DNA from: Thermus sediminis
GTDB lineage: Bacteria > Deinococcota > Deinococci > Deinococcales > Thermaceae
Direction of reading: 5' to 3'
NCBI RefSeq assembly: GCF_003426945.1
Contig: NZ_QURO01000004.1
Location: forward strand, 186,001-250,000
DNA length: 64,000 bases
Shown: positions 15,780 to 24,306 of the stretch, piece by piece
Layout: every line of letters starts with the position of its first letter
Position numbering within the stretch: the first letter of the stretch is position 1
Position numbers and translations under genes: made by a program
Notes under the pieces: generated by a model
Database searches by the model: none
What the model saw: only the letters and a program-made list of their open reading frames with translations
What the model was told of the DNA's origin: nothing

Positions 15780-17270
15780 ATGTGGGTGCTCCTTTCCGTT
15801 TGGGACAAGCGGGGGCTCCTTCCCTTCGCCGAGGGACTTTTGGGGTTGGGCTACAGGCTCCTCGCCACCGGGGGGACCTATAAGGCCCTGAAGGAGGCGG
15901 GGCTTCCCGTTACCCACATCTCCGACTTCACCGGCTTCCCCGAGGTCCTTTCGGGCCGGGTCAAGACCCTCCACCCCAAGGTCCACGCTGCCCTCCTCGC
16001 CCGCCCGGACCAGGAGGAGGAGCTGAAGGCCCTGGGGTTTGAGCGGATCGGGGTCCTGGCGGTGAACCTCTACCCCTTCCGGGAGACCGTGGCCCGGGGG
16101 GCTTCCTTCTATGAGGCCTTGGAGCAGATAGACATCGGCGGGCCCGCCATGCTCCGGGCCGCCGCCAAGAACCTCGAGGCCGTGCTTCCCGTTTGCGACC
16201 CCGAGGACTACGGGAGGGTCCTGGAGGCCCTAAAGGAGGGGCCCACGCCGGAATTCCGCAGGGCCCTTGCCCGCAAGGCCTTCGCCCACACCGCCGCTTA
16301 TGATGCCGCCATCGCCGAGTGGCTCTCCGGGGAAAAGTTCCCCGAGGAGAAGTTCTTTGTCCTGAAGCGGCTTTCCCCCCTCCGCTACGGGGAAAACCCC
16401 CACCAGGAAGCGGCGCTTTACCGGGTGGCGGGGGAGGAGGGGCCCCTCCTCCTGGCCCAGGTCCTCCAGGGCAAGGCCATGAGCTTCAACAACTACCTGG
16501 ACGCAGAGGCCGTCTGGAACCTGGTATCGGAGTTTGCCGAACCCGCTTGCGCCGCCATCAAGCACCAGAACCCCTGCGGCGTAGCCCTGGGCCGGGACCC
16601 CTTGGAGGCCTACCAGAAGGCCTACGAGGCCGACCCCGTCTCCATCTTCGGGGGGATCGTGGCCTTTAACCGTCCCGTGGACGGCCCCACCGCCTCGGCC
16701 ATGGGGGAGGTCTTTTTGGAGGTGGTCCTGGCCCCGGGCTTCACGGAGGAGGCCCTGACCGTCTTTGCCAAGAAGAAAAACCTGAGGCTCCTCCGGGTGC
16801 CCCAACCCGCCCAGGGCCCCTACCTGGACGTGAGGCGGCTTAGGGGCGGGGTGCTCCTCCAGGATGCGGACACTCTGGACCCCGTGGAGCCCAGGGTGGT
16901 TACCCAGAAAGCGCCCACAGAGGCGGAGTGGCAAGACCTCTGGTTCGCCTGGAAGGTGGTGAAGCACGTGCGCTCCAACGCTATCGCGGTGGCCAAGGGA
17001 GGCCAGACCCTGGGGATCGGGGTGGGGCAGACGAACCGCCTGGCCGCCGCCCAGCAGGCCCTAAGGGCCGCAGGGGAGAAGGCCAGAGGAGCGGTCTTGG
17101 CCTCGGACGCCTTCTTTCCCTTTGAGGACGTGGTGCGCCTGGCGGCAGACTTTGGCATCGCCGCTATCGTCCAGCCTGGGGGGAGCGTGCGGGATGAGGA
17201 CTCCATAAGGGCCGCCGATGAGCTAGGGATGGCCATGGTCTTCACCGGGGTGCGGCACTTCCGCCACTGA
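15780..17270 (+). CDS. purH: Bifunctional IMP cyclohydrolase/AICAR transformylase PurH
   Basis: A 496-residue enzyme that catalyses the last two steps of IMP synthesis. ATG at 15780 gives MWVLLSVWDKRGLLPFAEGL, the cyclohydrolase (MGS-like) N-terminus, with VKTLHPKVHAALLA and QIDIGGPAMLRAAAKN. The transformylase domain shows RYGENPHQEAALY, AIKHQNPCGVALG with the catalytic Lys-His, and the end PGGSVRDEDSIRAADELGMAMVFTGVRHFRH. Length is normal for bacteria. Its end overlaps the convergent desaturase gene by 29 bp. Confidence 0.96.
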   Translation: MWVLLSVWDKRGLLPFAEGLLGLGYRLLATGGTYKALKEAGLPVTHISDFTGFPEVLSGRVKTLHPKVHAALLARPDQEEELKALGFERIGVLAVNLYPFRETVARGASFYEALEQIDIGGPAMLRAAAKNLEAVLPVCDPEDYGRVLEALKEGPTPEFRRALARKAFAHTAAYDAAIAEWLSGEKFPEEKFFVLKRLSPLRYGENPHQEAALYRVAGEEGPLLLAQVLQGKAMSFNNYLDAEAVWNLVSEFAEPACAAIKHQNPCGVALGRDPLEAYQKAYEADPVSIFGGIVAFNRPVDGPTASAMGEVFLEVVLAPGFTEEALTVFAKKKNLRLLRVPQPAQGPYLDVRRLRGGVLLQDADTLDPVEPRVVTQKAPTEAEWQDLWFAWKVVKHVRSNAIAVAKGGQTLGIGVGQTNRLAAAQQALRAAGEKARGAVLASDAFFPFEDVVRLAADFGIAAIVQPGGSVRDEDSIRAADELGMAMVFTGVRHFRH

Positions 17271-18291
17271 GGCGTTTCCTCTCGCGAAGCCTTCGCGCCG
17301 CCTCCTTGAAGCCCACAAGCTTCCGGCTTTCCTCGTCGTGGAGGTGCAGGTCAGCGAAGGCGATCTTGAAGGCGTCCTTCAGGGTGACGGTGGGGGCCAC
17401 CTTCACCAGGTCCACCTCCTCCTGAACCTTGGGCAGGTGGTAGTTGGGGATCTTGGGGGCCAGGTGGTGGATGTGGTGGAAGCCGATGTTGCCCGTGAGC
17501 CACTGGAGAACCTTGGGAAGCTTTAAGTAGGTGCTCCCCTCCATGGCCGCCTTCAGGTACTCCCAGCGGGGGTCGTGCTCCCAGTAGGCGTCCTCAAACT
17601 GGTGCTGGACGTAGAAGAGGAAGATGCCCACTATCCCGGCAAAGTACTGGATGGGGAGGTAGACCAGGAGGAGGGTCTTGAGGCCGAAGGCCAGGTAGAT
17701 GCCCAGGAGGAGGAGGACCAGGAAGAGGTTGGTGAGGGCCACGGAGTTCCTCACCGAGGGCTTATCGGAACCGCAGCCTAGGGGCAGGCGGTAGGAGAGC
17801 ATGAAGACGTAGATGGGCCCCAGGAAGAACATGACGAAGGGGTTGCGGTAGACCCGGTAGGTGAAGCGCTGCCAGGGAGTGGCCCTCAGGTACTCCTCGA
17901 GGGTCATGGTGTAGATGTCCCCTACCCCTCGCTTGTCCAGGTTGCCGCTGGTGGCGTGGTGCCGGGCGTGGGAGAGCTGCCAGTGGTGGTAGGGCACCAG
18001 GGTGAGGACCCCGGTGAAGAAGCCCAGGAGGTCGTTCATCCACTTCCTGGGGAAGAAGGAGCCGTGCCCGGCGTCGTGCTGCAGGATGAAAAGCCTGACC
18101 AGAAAGAGGGCGGCCAGGAAGTTCAGGGCCAGGGTGAGGAGGAGGGAGTAGGAGAGGGAAAGGTGGGCCAGGTAGAAAAGGGCCAGGAGGGGCAAAAGCG
18201 TGTTCGCTACCTGGCGGAGGCTTCGCCAGACATTGGGCTTTGCGTAGGGCTTGATGAGGGGCATCCAGTCCTTAGGCTGTATCTTTTCCAT
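17242..18291 (-). CDS. Membrane fatty acid desaturase
   Basis: A 349-residue integral membrane desaturase. Three histidine clusters that bind the di-iron centre are visible: HDAGHGS (first), HARHH (second) and HHIHH (third), separated by hydrophobic segments in the usual spacing. Such enzymes introduce a cis double bond into acyl chains and need reduced ferredoxin or a similar donor; the position of the double bond cannot be predicted. A fatty-acid desaturase is noteworthy in a genus dominated by branched saturated chains. Confidence 0.9.
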   Translation of the reverse strand: MEKIQPKDWMPLIKPYAKPNVWRSLRQVANTLLPLLALFYLAHLSLSYSLLLTLALNFLAALFLVRLFILQHDAGHGSFFPRKWMNDLLGFFTGVLTLVPYHHWQLSHARHHATSGNLDKRGVGDIYTMTLEEYLRATPWQRFTYRVYRNPFVMFFLGPIYVFMLSYRLPLGCGSDKPSVRNSVALTNLFLVLLLLGIYLAFGLKTLLLVYLPIQYFAGIVGIFLFYVQHQFEDAYWEHDPRWEYLKAAMEGSTYLKLPKVLQWLTGNIGFHHIHHLAPKIPNYHLPKVQEEVDLVKVAPTVTLKDAFKIAFADLHLHDEESRKLVGFKEAARRLRERKRLSGGSAAPR

Positions 18292-18505
18292 TTCTTTCGC
18301 TCCACATCCCTAGGGTGTTCCCCCCACTCTAGCAGGGCTTCAAGGGAAAGTCCAGGCCTCCGAAAAGGGAGCTGAGCGAAGTCGGGTTGCTCGAGGCGCC
18401 TCAGGCCCTCGTGGCCGATCCGCCAGGTCCGTCCCAAAGCCTCGGGAGGGAGAAAGTAGACCGCCAGGATATCCTCTTCCCGGTCCACCAGGGCCTCGAG
18501 CCGCC
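18207..18505 (-). pseudogene. Unidentified gene interrupted by an IS256-family element
   Basis: The minus-strand frame runs from the IS junction at 18505 (RRLEALVDREEDILAVYFLP) to a stop at 18207, about 99 codons with no start of its own at the IS edge. Codon use and the coherent acidic sequence down to about residue 70 indicate a real protein; the last 28 codons overlap the desaturase start and may be read through a lost stop. The missing N-terminal part was not recognised at the other IS junctions. Confidence 0.45.
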
Positions 18506-19847
18506 GGTCGTGTCAAGAGTTTTGTGTAAGGGTCTGTGTACGGGGGGCATACCGCTCCTGAAGCATCTTCTCCAGCGTCTCCCTCGCCTCAAGGTAGCTC
18601 CGCTGACCCGAGAACCCCTTGAGCCGCAAGATGTTCGCTTCGCGAAGCAGCCGCTCCGCCCACCTCCCCTCTTGCCTTTCCGACTCCAAGTAAAGAAGCT
18701 TGTACACCGCCGCCTCGTTGGGAAACTTGTGGGCAAGATAGGCCTTCGGCCTGACCCCGCACCTTCGTTCCCCGCCGCACCTCCCGGATAAACCGCTCCA
18801 TCAGATTGGTGCTCCGCAAGTACGGCCAAAGGACCTTGGGGTACCCATAGAAGCGCAAGAACGCCCCCGAGTCCTGCACCCACAGCCCCACCACCCCCGG
18901 GTACCGCGAACCCCAGGCTTCCCTCAGCCCCTCAAGAGCCCAGAGCGCCTCCTCCCGGCCCTCCGCCCCGTACACCCGCCTCAGGTCCTCGGCCAACAGG
19001 GCCCGGTCCCGCGCCCGCACCTGGGACAGGCTCCATCGCAACCCGTGCACCACGCACCGCTGCCACTCCGCCTGTGGGTAGACCCTCTGGATGGCCTCGG
19101 GAAGCCCGGGTAGCCCGTCGGTGACGAAGAGCAGGACTCGCCGCGAGCCCCGCTGCCAGAGCTCCCCCAAGACCCCCTCCCACCCTAAGGCGCTCTCCGC
19201 CGGCAACAGCCAGAATCCCAGGACCCGCCTCTCCCCACCAGGGGCGATCCCCAAAGCCACGTAGACGGTTTCCCGTACGATCCCCTCTCCGTCCCTAAGG
19301 ACCTTGAGGGAAAGCCCGTCCAGGTAGACGAAGGCCATCTCCTCGGGCAAAAGCCGCCTGCGGAAAGCTTCCACCGCTCCCAAGACCTCGTCCGTCAAGG
19401 CGCTCAAGGTCTCGTGGGAGTAGCGGTGGCCCAAGAGCAGGCGCATCCCCTCGGCCGCTTTACGCTGGCTGACCCCGGCGGCATAAAGGGCCACGGCCAC
19501 TGGAACGTAGCCTTCGGCTGACCTCCCACGTCCACGGGGCGGCGGGCGTAGGGTTTGAGGAAGGCGGGGTGGTACCGGCCTTCCCGATCCCTAGGGACCC
19601 GCAGGTCCACCTGGCCGAAGGTGGTCTCCAGCCTCCTGGGGTAGTAGCCGTTCCTGCGCCCCCCGTGGGCCTGCAGGAACGCCGTCCGGTCCAACTCCAG
19701 GACTGTTTGTAGGACTTCGGCTACCGTTTCCCGCACCGCTTCCCTCAGCAGGCTCCGCAAGGTATCCCGGTCCATGGGGCACCTCCTCCTTCCAAGGTGT
19801 GCCCCCCTATTGAACACGGACCCTTACACAGAATTCCTTACACGACC
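18506..19847 (-). mobile_element. IS256-family insertion sequence, copy 1
   Basis: A 1342-bp element whose ends are imperfect inverted repeats: one reads GGTCGTGTCAAGAG inward, the other GGTCGTGTAAGGAA, both continuing TTTTGTGTAAGGGTC or TTCTGTGTAAGGGTC. It is the same length as copy 2 at 25670-27011 but in opposite orientation, with only two base differences noticed. The 8 bp just outside its right end (CCCTTACC, 19848-19855) are the reverse complement of the 8 bp just outside the right end of copy 2. The left end (18498-18505) shows no matching duplication. Confidence 0.9.
18513..19775 (-). pseudogene. IS256-family (mutator type) transposase, two frameshifts
   Basis: About 420 codons from ATG 19775 (MDRDTLRSLLREAV). 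It has the mutator-type DDE residues YLDGL, VTDGLPG and STNLMERFIRE, with CVVH between. Frame changes occur near 19520, where the frame moves into YVPVAVALYAAG, and near 18755, where KVR continues in another frame as RPKAYLAHKFPNEAAV. Removing one G from CGGGGTC repairs the second. Both shifts also occur in copy 2, so the transposase is either dead, supplied in trans, made by frameshifting, or miscalled in both copies. Confidence 0.85.
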
Positions 19848-19990
19848 CCCTTACCCGAGCGGAGCCCGCAGCCAAGAGGCCTCGGCTCATCTCCTCCAAA
19901 CGCCTGAAGAGCCGCTTATCGGGGGAAAAGGTCGGCGAACCGGGCCGTGAACTCGTGGAGCCTGCTCTCTGCAACCTTGAGCGCCTTCAT
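19848..19990 (-). pseudogene. 5' part of an IS4-like transposase, separated from its 3' part
   Basis: Reading from ATG 19990: MKALKVAESRLHEFTARFAD, a frameshift in a CCCCC run, then DKRLFRRLEEMSRGLLAAGS and the IS256 junction. Joined to the sequence at 27012 with one copy of GGTAAGGG, the frame continues without a break (AGSARVREMVATLPSH). The two fragments therefore belonged to one gene that copy 2 of the IS256 element entered before the segment was inverted. Confidence 0.8.
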
Positions 19991-20031
19991 GGCTCAACTT
20001 CGGCTCCGAAATCTACCACGCAGGCAGGATG

Positions 20032-20045
20032 TGGGTAAAGTCCTG
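20032..20045 (-). repeat. Terminal inverted repeat of the IS4-like element (left end)
   Basis: TGGGTAAAGTCCTG here and at 27877-27890 both read outward from the two halves of the split IS4-like element, as terminal inverted repeats should. They give an original element of about 1.07 kb. No target duplication is evident outside them. Confidence 0.7.
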
Positions 20046-20078
20046 GCATTTGTCCCTTACGAGGGGCACCTAATACCG

Positions 20079-20141
20079 CCCCACGCTGGCTTGCGCCAGC
20101 ATGGGGGCCCCGGTAGAAGGTTCCCGGGAGGCCCTTCTGAG
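20079..20141 (+). repeat. 63-bp repeat with internal palindrome, copy A
   Basis: This stretch and 29778-29840 agree at most positions. Both hold a hairpin of CGCTGGC or CATGCTGGC, a TTG loop and GCCAGC, then GGGGGCCCCGG and AAGGTTCCCG. It lies outside the IS4-like left end and could be a dispersed intergenic repeat or an old IS end. Confidence 0.6.
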
Positions 20142-20152
20142 CTGACAGAGCG

Positions 20153-20180
20153 AAAAAAAGAGGGAGGGCGCTCCCTCCCC
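20153..20180 (-). terminator. Rho-independent terminator after the secreted protein gene
   Basis: On the minus strand a GGGAGGGAGCGCCCTCCCT stem-loop is followed directly by seven T residues. It lies 34 bp downstream of the stop of the minus-strand gene at 20214. Confidence 0.8.
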
Positions 20181-20213
20181 CTCGCCCATCCGGGTCCAGG
20201 CCAGCACGGGGGA

Positions 20214-20864
20214 TTAGAGGCTCCGCTTGAAGAGGCTCAGCCAGGTGGGGTTCATGGGGGTGCTGAAGAGCTCCTTGACCGTGCTCTGACGGCCAGGCTC
20301 CACCTTTACCTGGAAGACCCGGACCACGCCGGCGTTAGCGTCCACGGTAACGGAGTAGAGGTTCTCTTTCCCCGCCAAGTACTGGGCGATGGCGGGGTCC
20401 TCCTGGGCCGCCCTACCCACAAAGCCCGGCACCCAGACCCGGAGGTGGAAGAAGAGAGCCCCCTCGTACCCGGCCTTGGCCAAAGAGGCCAGGGCGTTCT
20501 TGGTAAGGGCGTAGTTGACCTCAGGGGTGGCCTGGCCACCGAAAATCAAGGCCACAGCCTCCTCCTTGGGGTTCAGGGGAGGCACCTCCTCGGGGGAGGG
20601 GAAGACGGTGACCGCCAGGCTCCGCTTCCCCTCGGCGTCCAGGTACCCAGCGCCCATAGCCCCCACGAGGCCGGCGCAGATGGTGGTGTTGTTGGTGAGC
20701 ACGTGGAGGCTCTGCGCCTTCAGGACCCCGGCGAAGACTTGGCCAAAAGCCTGCCCCGTGTAGGCGCGAAGCGCGTAGTGCTCGCCCAGGCTTAGGCCTT
20801 GGGCACCCCCCTCCGAAGCCGAGAGCATAAGACCCAGAATACCGACCACTACCAACCGCTTCAT
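20214..20864 (-). CDS. Hypothetical secreted protein
   Basis: A 216-residue protein with a cleavable-type signal peptide (MKRLVVVGILGLMLSASEGGAQ). ATG at 20864 follows GGAGGTGA. The mature part contains mixed beta-rich sequence with no family I recognise; two cysteines are not conserved in an obvious pattern (one is in TTICAGLVGAMG). It is a single-gene unit: a hairpin and inverted repeat stand upstream and a strong terminator downstream. Before the proposed inversion it pointed the other way. Confidence 0.75.
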   Translation of the reverse strand: MKRLVVVGILGLMLSASEGGAQGLSLGEHYALRAYTGQAFGQVFAGVLKAQSLHVLTNNTTICAGLVGAMGAGYLDAEGKRSLAVTVFPSPEEVPPLNPKEEAVALIFGGQATPEVNYALTKNALASLAKAGYEGALFFHLRVWVPGFVGRAAQEDPAIAQYLAGKENLYSVTVDANAGVVRVFQVKVEPGRQSTVKELFSTPMNPTWLSLFKRSL

Positions 20865-20883
20865 GCTCACCTCCTGCAAGCTT

Positions 20884-20931
20884 GGCAGCCTTTAAAGGGC
20901 TGCCGGTTTATTTATACCCTGGGAAGGTATA
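20884..20931 (-). promoter_or_regulatory. Two inverted repeats upstream of the secreted protein gene
   Basis: GGCAGCC and GGCTGCC form a 7-bp stem at 20884-20904, next to the ribosome binding site. TATACC-N7-GGTATA at 20913-20931 is a second dyad in an A/T-rich stretch that probably holds the promoter. Together they look like an operator plus a leader structure. Confidence 0.4.
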
Positions 20932-21043
20932 GGACAGCGTGGCCTCGTTCACCTTCTGAACCTCTTCCTGAGGCGGGCCCCCGGCCCGCCAGAGTCTGCC
21001 TAGGGCGGGATGTGGTATCCTGGGCCAGAGCAAAAGGAGGGTT

Positions 21044-21886
21044 ATGAGAATCGCTTTGGTAACCGACTCCACCGCCGACCTACCCAGGCCCCTAAGGGAG
21101 CGCCTGGGGGTCTGGGTGGTTCCCCTTTACGTGAACCTGGGGGGCAGGGTCTACCGAGACTGGGAGGAGATAACCCCCAAGGAAATCTTTGCCAAGGTGC
21201 GCTCAGGGGAAGCCTTCCCCACCACCAGCCAGCCCTCCCCCGAGGACTTCGCCAAGGCCTACGGGGAGGCCCTGAAGGAGGCGGACCACATCCTCTCCAT
21301 CCACATCTCCTCCAAGCTCTCGGGCACGGTCCAGTCCGCCCTCCTGGCGGCGGAGGGCTTCCCCGGAAAGGTCGCGGTCTTTGACTCCCAGGCCGCCTCC
21401 TTGGGCGTTGGCATGATGGTCCTCAGGGCCCAGGAGCTTCTCTCAGAGGGGGTGGGCCTCGAGGCGGTCTTGGAGGAGCTCTCCCGCATCCGGGCCGACC
21501 ACTTCGTGCGCTTCACCGTGGCCACCCTGGAGTTCCTGAGGCGGGGCGGGCGCATCGGTGGAGCCCAGGCCCTCCTGGGCACCCTCCTCAACATCAAGCC
21601 CGTCCTCACCCTGAAGGAAGGGCGGGTGGAGACCGCGGGCCGGGCTCGAGGGGAAAGGAAGGCCCGGGAGGAGATCGTGAGGGACTTCCGCGCCTGGGCT
21701 TCCGGGAGGGGGCGTATTCGGGCCTTCTTCCTCTATAGCGGGGAAGAAGAAGCCGTGCGGGAACTGAAGGAGATGGTCCTGGCCTCGGGGACTCCCGTGG
21801 AGGAGGCCCTGGTGAGCGAACTGGGGGCGGTGATCGCTAGCCACACCGGCCCCGGCACCTACGGGTTCTATGCCTACGGCCTCTAA
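21044..21886 (+). CDS. DegV-family fatty-acid-binding protein
   Basis: A 280-residue DegV protein preceded by AAAAGGAGGGTT. The N-terminal ALVTDSTADLP, PTTSQPSPEDF, SIHISSKLSGTVQSA, EFLRRGGRIGGAQALLG with NIKPVLTL, and the C-terminal ASHTGPGTYG are the family landmarks. DegV proteins bind a fatty acid in a buried pocket; in Firmicutes the FakB members present it to the kinase FakA. No fakA-like gene is visible here. A remnant of a second degV copy follows at once. Confidence 0.92.
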   Translation: MRIALVTDSTADLPRPLRERLGVWVVPLYVNLGGRVYRDWEEITPKEIFAKVRSGEAFPTTSQPSPEDFAKAYGEALKEADHILSIHISSKLSGTVQSALLAAEGFPGKVAVFDSQAASLGVGMMVLRAQELLSEGVGLEAVLEELSRIRADHFVRFTVATLEFLRRGGRIGGAQALLGTLLNIKPVLTLKEGRVETAGRARGERKAREEIVRDFRAWASGRGRIRAFFLYSGEEEAVRELKEMVLASGTPVEEALVSELGAVIASHTGPGTYGFYAYGL

Positions 21887-22058
21887 AGCTACCTTGGTGG
21901 ATCTCTTGGGCAAGGACTTCCCCGAGGGAGGCAGGGCCCTGGGGGAGCTTCTCAAGGCCGAGGGGGTGCAGATCCTCTCCACCCCGCAGGTGGGAGCAGC
22001 GATGGGCGTGCATACCGGCCCCGGCACCATCGCCCCCCTCTCCGGGCCCAGGAGGTGA
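21870..22058 (+). pseudogene. C-terminal remnant of a second DegV gene
   Basis: A 62-codon frame overlapping the degV stop. Its end, GVQILSTPQVGAAMGVHTGP, matches the DegV C-terminus (compare ASHTGPGTYG of the neighbour), whereas the fatty-acid pocket and N-terminal domain are absent. It probably remains from a tandem pair after an internal deletion. It carries its own ATG and could still be translated. Confidence 0.55.
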
Positions 22059-22061
22059 GGG

Positions 22062-22517
22062 GTGCGGGCGGTAGTCCAGCGGGTCTCCGAGGCCTTCGTG
22101 GAGGTGGAGGGGGAGGTGGTGGGCCGGATCGGCCTGGGGCTTCTCGTCCTCCTAGGCGTGGGGCAAAAGGACACCCGGGAGGACGCCCACTACCTGGCCC
22201 GGAAGATCGCCCAGTTACGCGTCTTCCCCGATGAGGAGGGCAAGATGAACCTCTCCCTAAAGGAGGTGGGCGGGGAGGTGCTCCTGGTGAGCCAGTTCAC
22301 CCTGTATGCCGACACCCGTAAGGGGAACCGCCCCTCCTTCCTCCAGGCCGCCCCGCCCGAGATGGGCAAGCGCCTCTACGAGGCGGCCATCGAGGCCTTC
22401 CTGGCCCAGGGGGTGCACGTGGAGACCGGGGTCTACGGGGCCCACATGCGGGTGCACCTGGTGAACGAGGGCCCCGTGACCCTCGTCCTGGACTCGGAAA
22501 GCCTCAGGCCCCGCTAG
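22062..22517 (+). CDS. dtd: D-aminoacyl-tRNA deacylase Dtd
   Basis: A 151-residue Dtd that hydrolyses D-aminoacyl-tRNAs. GTG at 22062 follows GGAGGTGAGG and gives the family start [16 protein letters not shown]. The two active-site motifs are present: [17 protein letters not shown] and the cross-subunit loop [11 protein letters not shown]. Normal length. It lies just after the degV genes with the same direction. Confidence 0.95.
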   Translation: MRAVVQRVSEAFVEVEGEVVGRIGLGLLVLLGVGQKDTREDAHYLARKIAQLRVFPDEEGKMNLSLKEVGGEVLLVSQFTLYADTRKGNRPSFLQAAPPEMGKRLYEAAIEAFLAQGVHVETGVYGAHMRVHLVNEGPVTLVLDSESLRPR

Positions 22518-22663
22518 GCCCACGCGCCAAACCCGCCACACGCCCCCACCCCTCCGCATCCGTACTCGGAGAGGGGGACCTGGGCCTCTACCCACCGGCC
22601 CAAAGGGCGGCGCAGGCCAGGAAAGGTGGGGAAGGGCGCGCCGCAAACCCTGCGCACCGGCCC

Positions 22664-23033
22664 TCAGGGCACGGGTACCGCTAGGCCTAGGCCGTAGGGG
22701 GTCTTGGCCCCCACGCCGCTGAAGAAGGCCAGGGCCTCGAGGCGGCCCAGGGCCTCCCCCACCTCTTGGCTTGGGCTGAAGACCCGGATCCCCACGGTCC
22801 CGGTGAAACCGGGGAAGAACCCCTTCCCCGCCTGGACCCGGTGGAAGCGGAGGCCGCGGAAGAAGGCGATCTCCGCGTCCAGCTCAAAGATGTTTTCTAG
22901 GGCGGCCCGCTCCTTGGGGTTGTAGGGATAAGGGCCCTGTTGCTCTTTTTCCAAAAGGGAGCGGAGGATAAGCCTGGGTTCGGGAAGGGAAGCGTCCCGG
23001 GTCCGCCCGCCCAGCTTGGAGGTGGCAAAGACG
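22664..23033 (-). pseudogene. cas6: Cas6-like CRISPR RNA endonuclease, C-terminal fragment
   Basis: About 123 codons of a RAMP protein without its N-terminal part. FATSKLGG.., LPEPRLILRSLLEKE, PGFTGTVGIRVFSP and the glycine-rich end FFSGVGAKTPYGLGLAVPV match the Cas6 C-terminal domain, whose Gly-rich loop contacts the repeat RNA. The frame continues upstream only into an insertion sequence that begins at 23034. Cas6 cuts precursor crRNA; this copy lacks the domain that usually carries the catalytic His, so it is presumably inactive. A piece of CRISPR repeat lies at the other end of the IS. Confidence 0.7.
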
Positions 23034-24046
23034 CAAAACTTGCACTTATGCGCCTTGGGGACAGTGATGCTCGGTGGACTACTTGAAAGGGGCCGCGGGT
23101 TTCCCGTCCGATGAGGGGTACCATGCACCCCACGGCCCTGTCCCCCCTCCCGGCCATCCTGGCCCTTTGGCCAACACCTCCGGGAATCCCTCAAAGCCCT
23201 GCTCTTCCTGTTTCTCCAGGACGACGGCAAGTGGTACTGGACCGGGAAAAAAGGGCCCAAGCCCCGCCTCCTGGTGGTCCTGGACCTGGTCACCCTGGAG
23301 AAGCGAGGCCGCTTCGGGGCCCTGCCCCTCTCCCCCTTTCACGGCAAGGGGGGGCTCCACCCCGTGGTCCTTCCCCTCGTCCACGGGGACCTCCGCTTCC
23401 CCTGGGCCTACCGCCTATGGCGGGGTAAGGGGGAGAAGGGCCTCTCCCTCACTGGCCTCCCTGCCCCCCCGGATGCGCCGGGCCTACCGGGTACGGGTGG
23501 CCGCGGACGCGGCCTTGGGTACGGCCTCGTTCCCCTTTGGGGTGAAGCGGTTGGGTTTGGGTCAGCCCCGAAGGGGCTACCTTGGAGCGGGGGTGGGGAT
23601 GCGGCGGGACCGGCGGCTGCGGGAGGGGGGAGGCTTTCGGACCTGAGGCGCCAGAGGGTGAGGGTCCATCTGCGGGGACTTTCCTTCCCGGTCTGGGTGG
23701 CCGGGTACCACCTTTCCTACCACGCCCCGGACCATGCTCACCTGGGGGAAGAGGCGGTTCACCGTAGAGCACTTCTTCCGCGTCGCGAAGGGCGGGTTCT
23801 CCCTGGGCCGTTCGGGCAGCGGACGGCTTTGGGGGCGCGCCGCTTTTTGGTGCTCTCCCTTCTGGCCCACTGGGTGGGGGTGGGGGGGAAGGGAAGCTGG
23901 CGAGAGGTGCGGGCGCGGGCGGCGCGGGTCCTTTTGCCCGACCTCCTGGTTCGGGTCCTCTTCCAGGAGCTCCACGCCCTGGGTCTGGGGCCGCCGGGGG
24001 GAAGGGGTGAAGGGTTATGCGGGCTATGCGGGAGGTGCAAGTTTTG
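23034..24046 (+). mobile_element. 1013-bp insertion sequence with 12-bp terminal inverted repeats
   Basis: CAAAACTTGCAC at 23034-23045 is the exact reverse complement of GTGCAAGTTTTG at 24035-24046, and these bracket a transposase remnant. The left end cuts a cas6-like frame, and the right end abuts the 3' half of a CRISPR repeat. No target duplication is visible, which suggests that a deletion accompanied or followed insertion. Confidence 0.8.
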
Positions 24047-24047
24047 A
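23111..24047 (+). pseudogene. DDE transposase, multiply frameshifted
   Basis: Coherent pieces appear in three frames: MRGTMHPTALSPLPAILALW, then FLQDDGKWYWTGKKGPKPRL and LLVVLDLVTLEKRGRFGALP, then LPPRMRRAYRVRVAADAALG, then TWGKRRFTVEHFFRVAKGGF, and a tail ending LHALGLGPPGG...CGRCKF. The layout resembles Thermus IS4/IS701-like transposases with Asp in VAADAA and Glu in VEHFFR. At least four frame changes make it non-functional as read. Confidence 0.75.
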
Positions 24048-24120
24048 GGGATTGAAACACCCCCAGGTCTCCGACCAGGGTCTGCAGGGCTTCCAGGTTG
24101 CAGCAGTCGTTAGCCTCTAG
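24047..24120 (+). CRISPR. Vestigial CRISPR: partial repeat, one spacer, decayed repeat
   Basis: AGGGATTGAAAC (24047-24058) matches the 3' end of a known Thermus 36-bp repeat (ending GAGGATTGAAAC). It is followed by a 38-bp spacer-length stretch (24059-24096) and then by GTTGCAGCAGTCGTTAGCCT (from 24097), 16 of 20 matching the repeat start GTTGCAAACCTCGTTAGCCT. The similarity stops about 24118. The first repeat is cut by the adjacent IS. The repeat identity is from memory and needs a database check. Confidence 0.6.
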
Positions 24121-24255
24121 TTCATAGGTAGGCCTCTCAAGGAGAGCCTCTAGAAGTGTAGGGCTATGGCCGTGGCGCTAGGGGGGCCTCGCTTATCCAT
24201 TGGAGTGGAGCGGGAATGCATACCTGTCATCCTGATCTCTGCGGGGCAAGTGCAG

Positions 24256-24284
24256 TTGACATGAACCAAGAACTTCGGTACAAT
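24256..24284 (+). promoter_or_regulatory. Consensus sigma-A promoter of the alcohol dehydrogenase gene
   Basis: TTGACA (24256-24261), a 17-bp spacer and TACAAT (24279-24284). Transcription would start near 24291, with AAAAGGGGGG as ribosome binding site before ATG 24307. Between the CRISPR remnant and this promoter (24121-24255) I see no gene. Confidence 0.8.
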
Positions 24285-24306
24285 ATTAAGTAAAAGGGGG
24301 GTAACC

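Noticed and set aside
24034-24046. GTGCAAGTTTTG as part of a CRISPR repeat
   Set aside because: It is the exact reverse complement of 23034-23045 and so is the insertion sequence end. Only the following 12 bp belong to the repeat.
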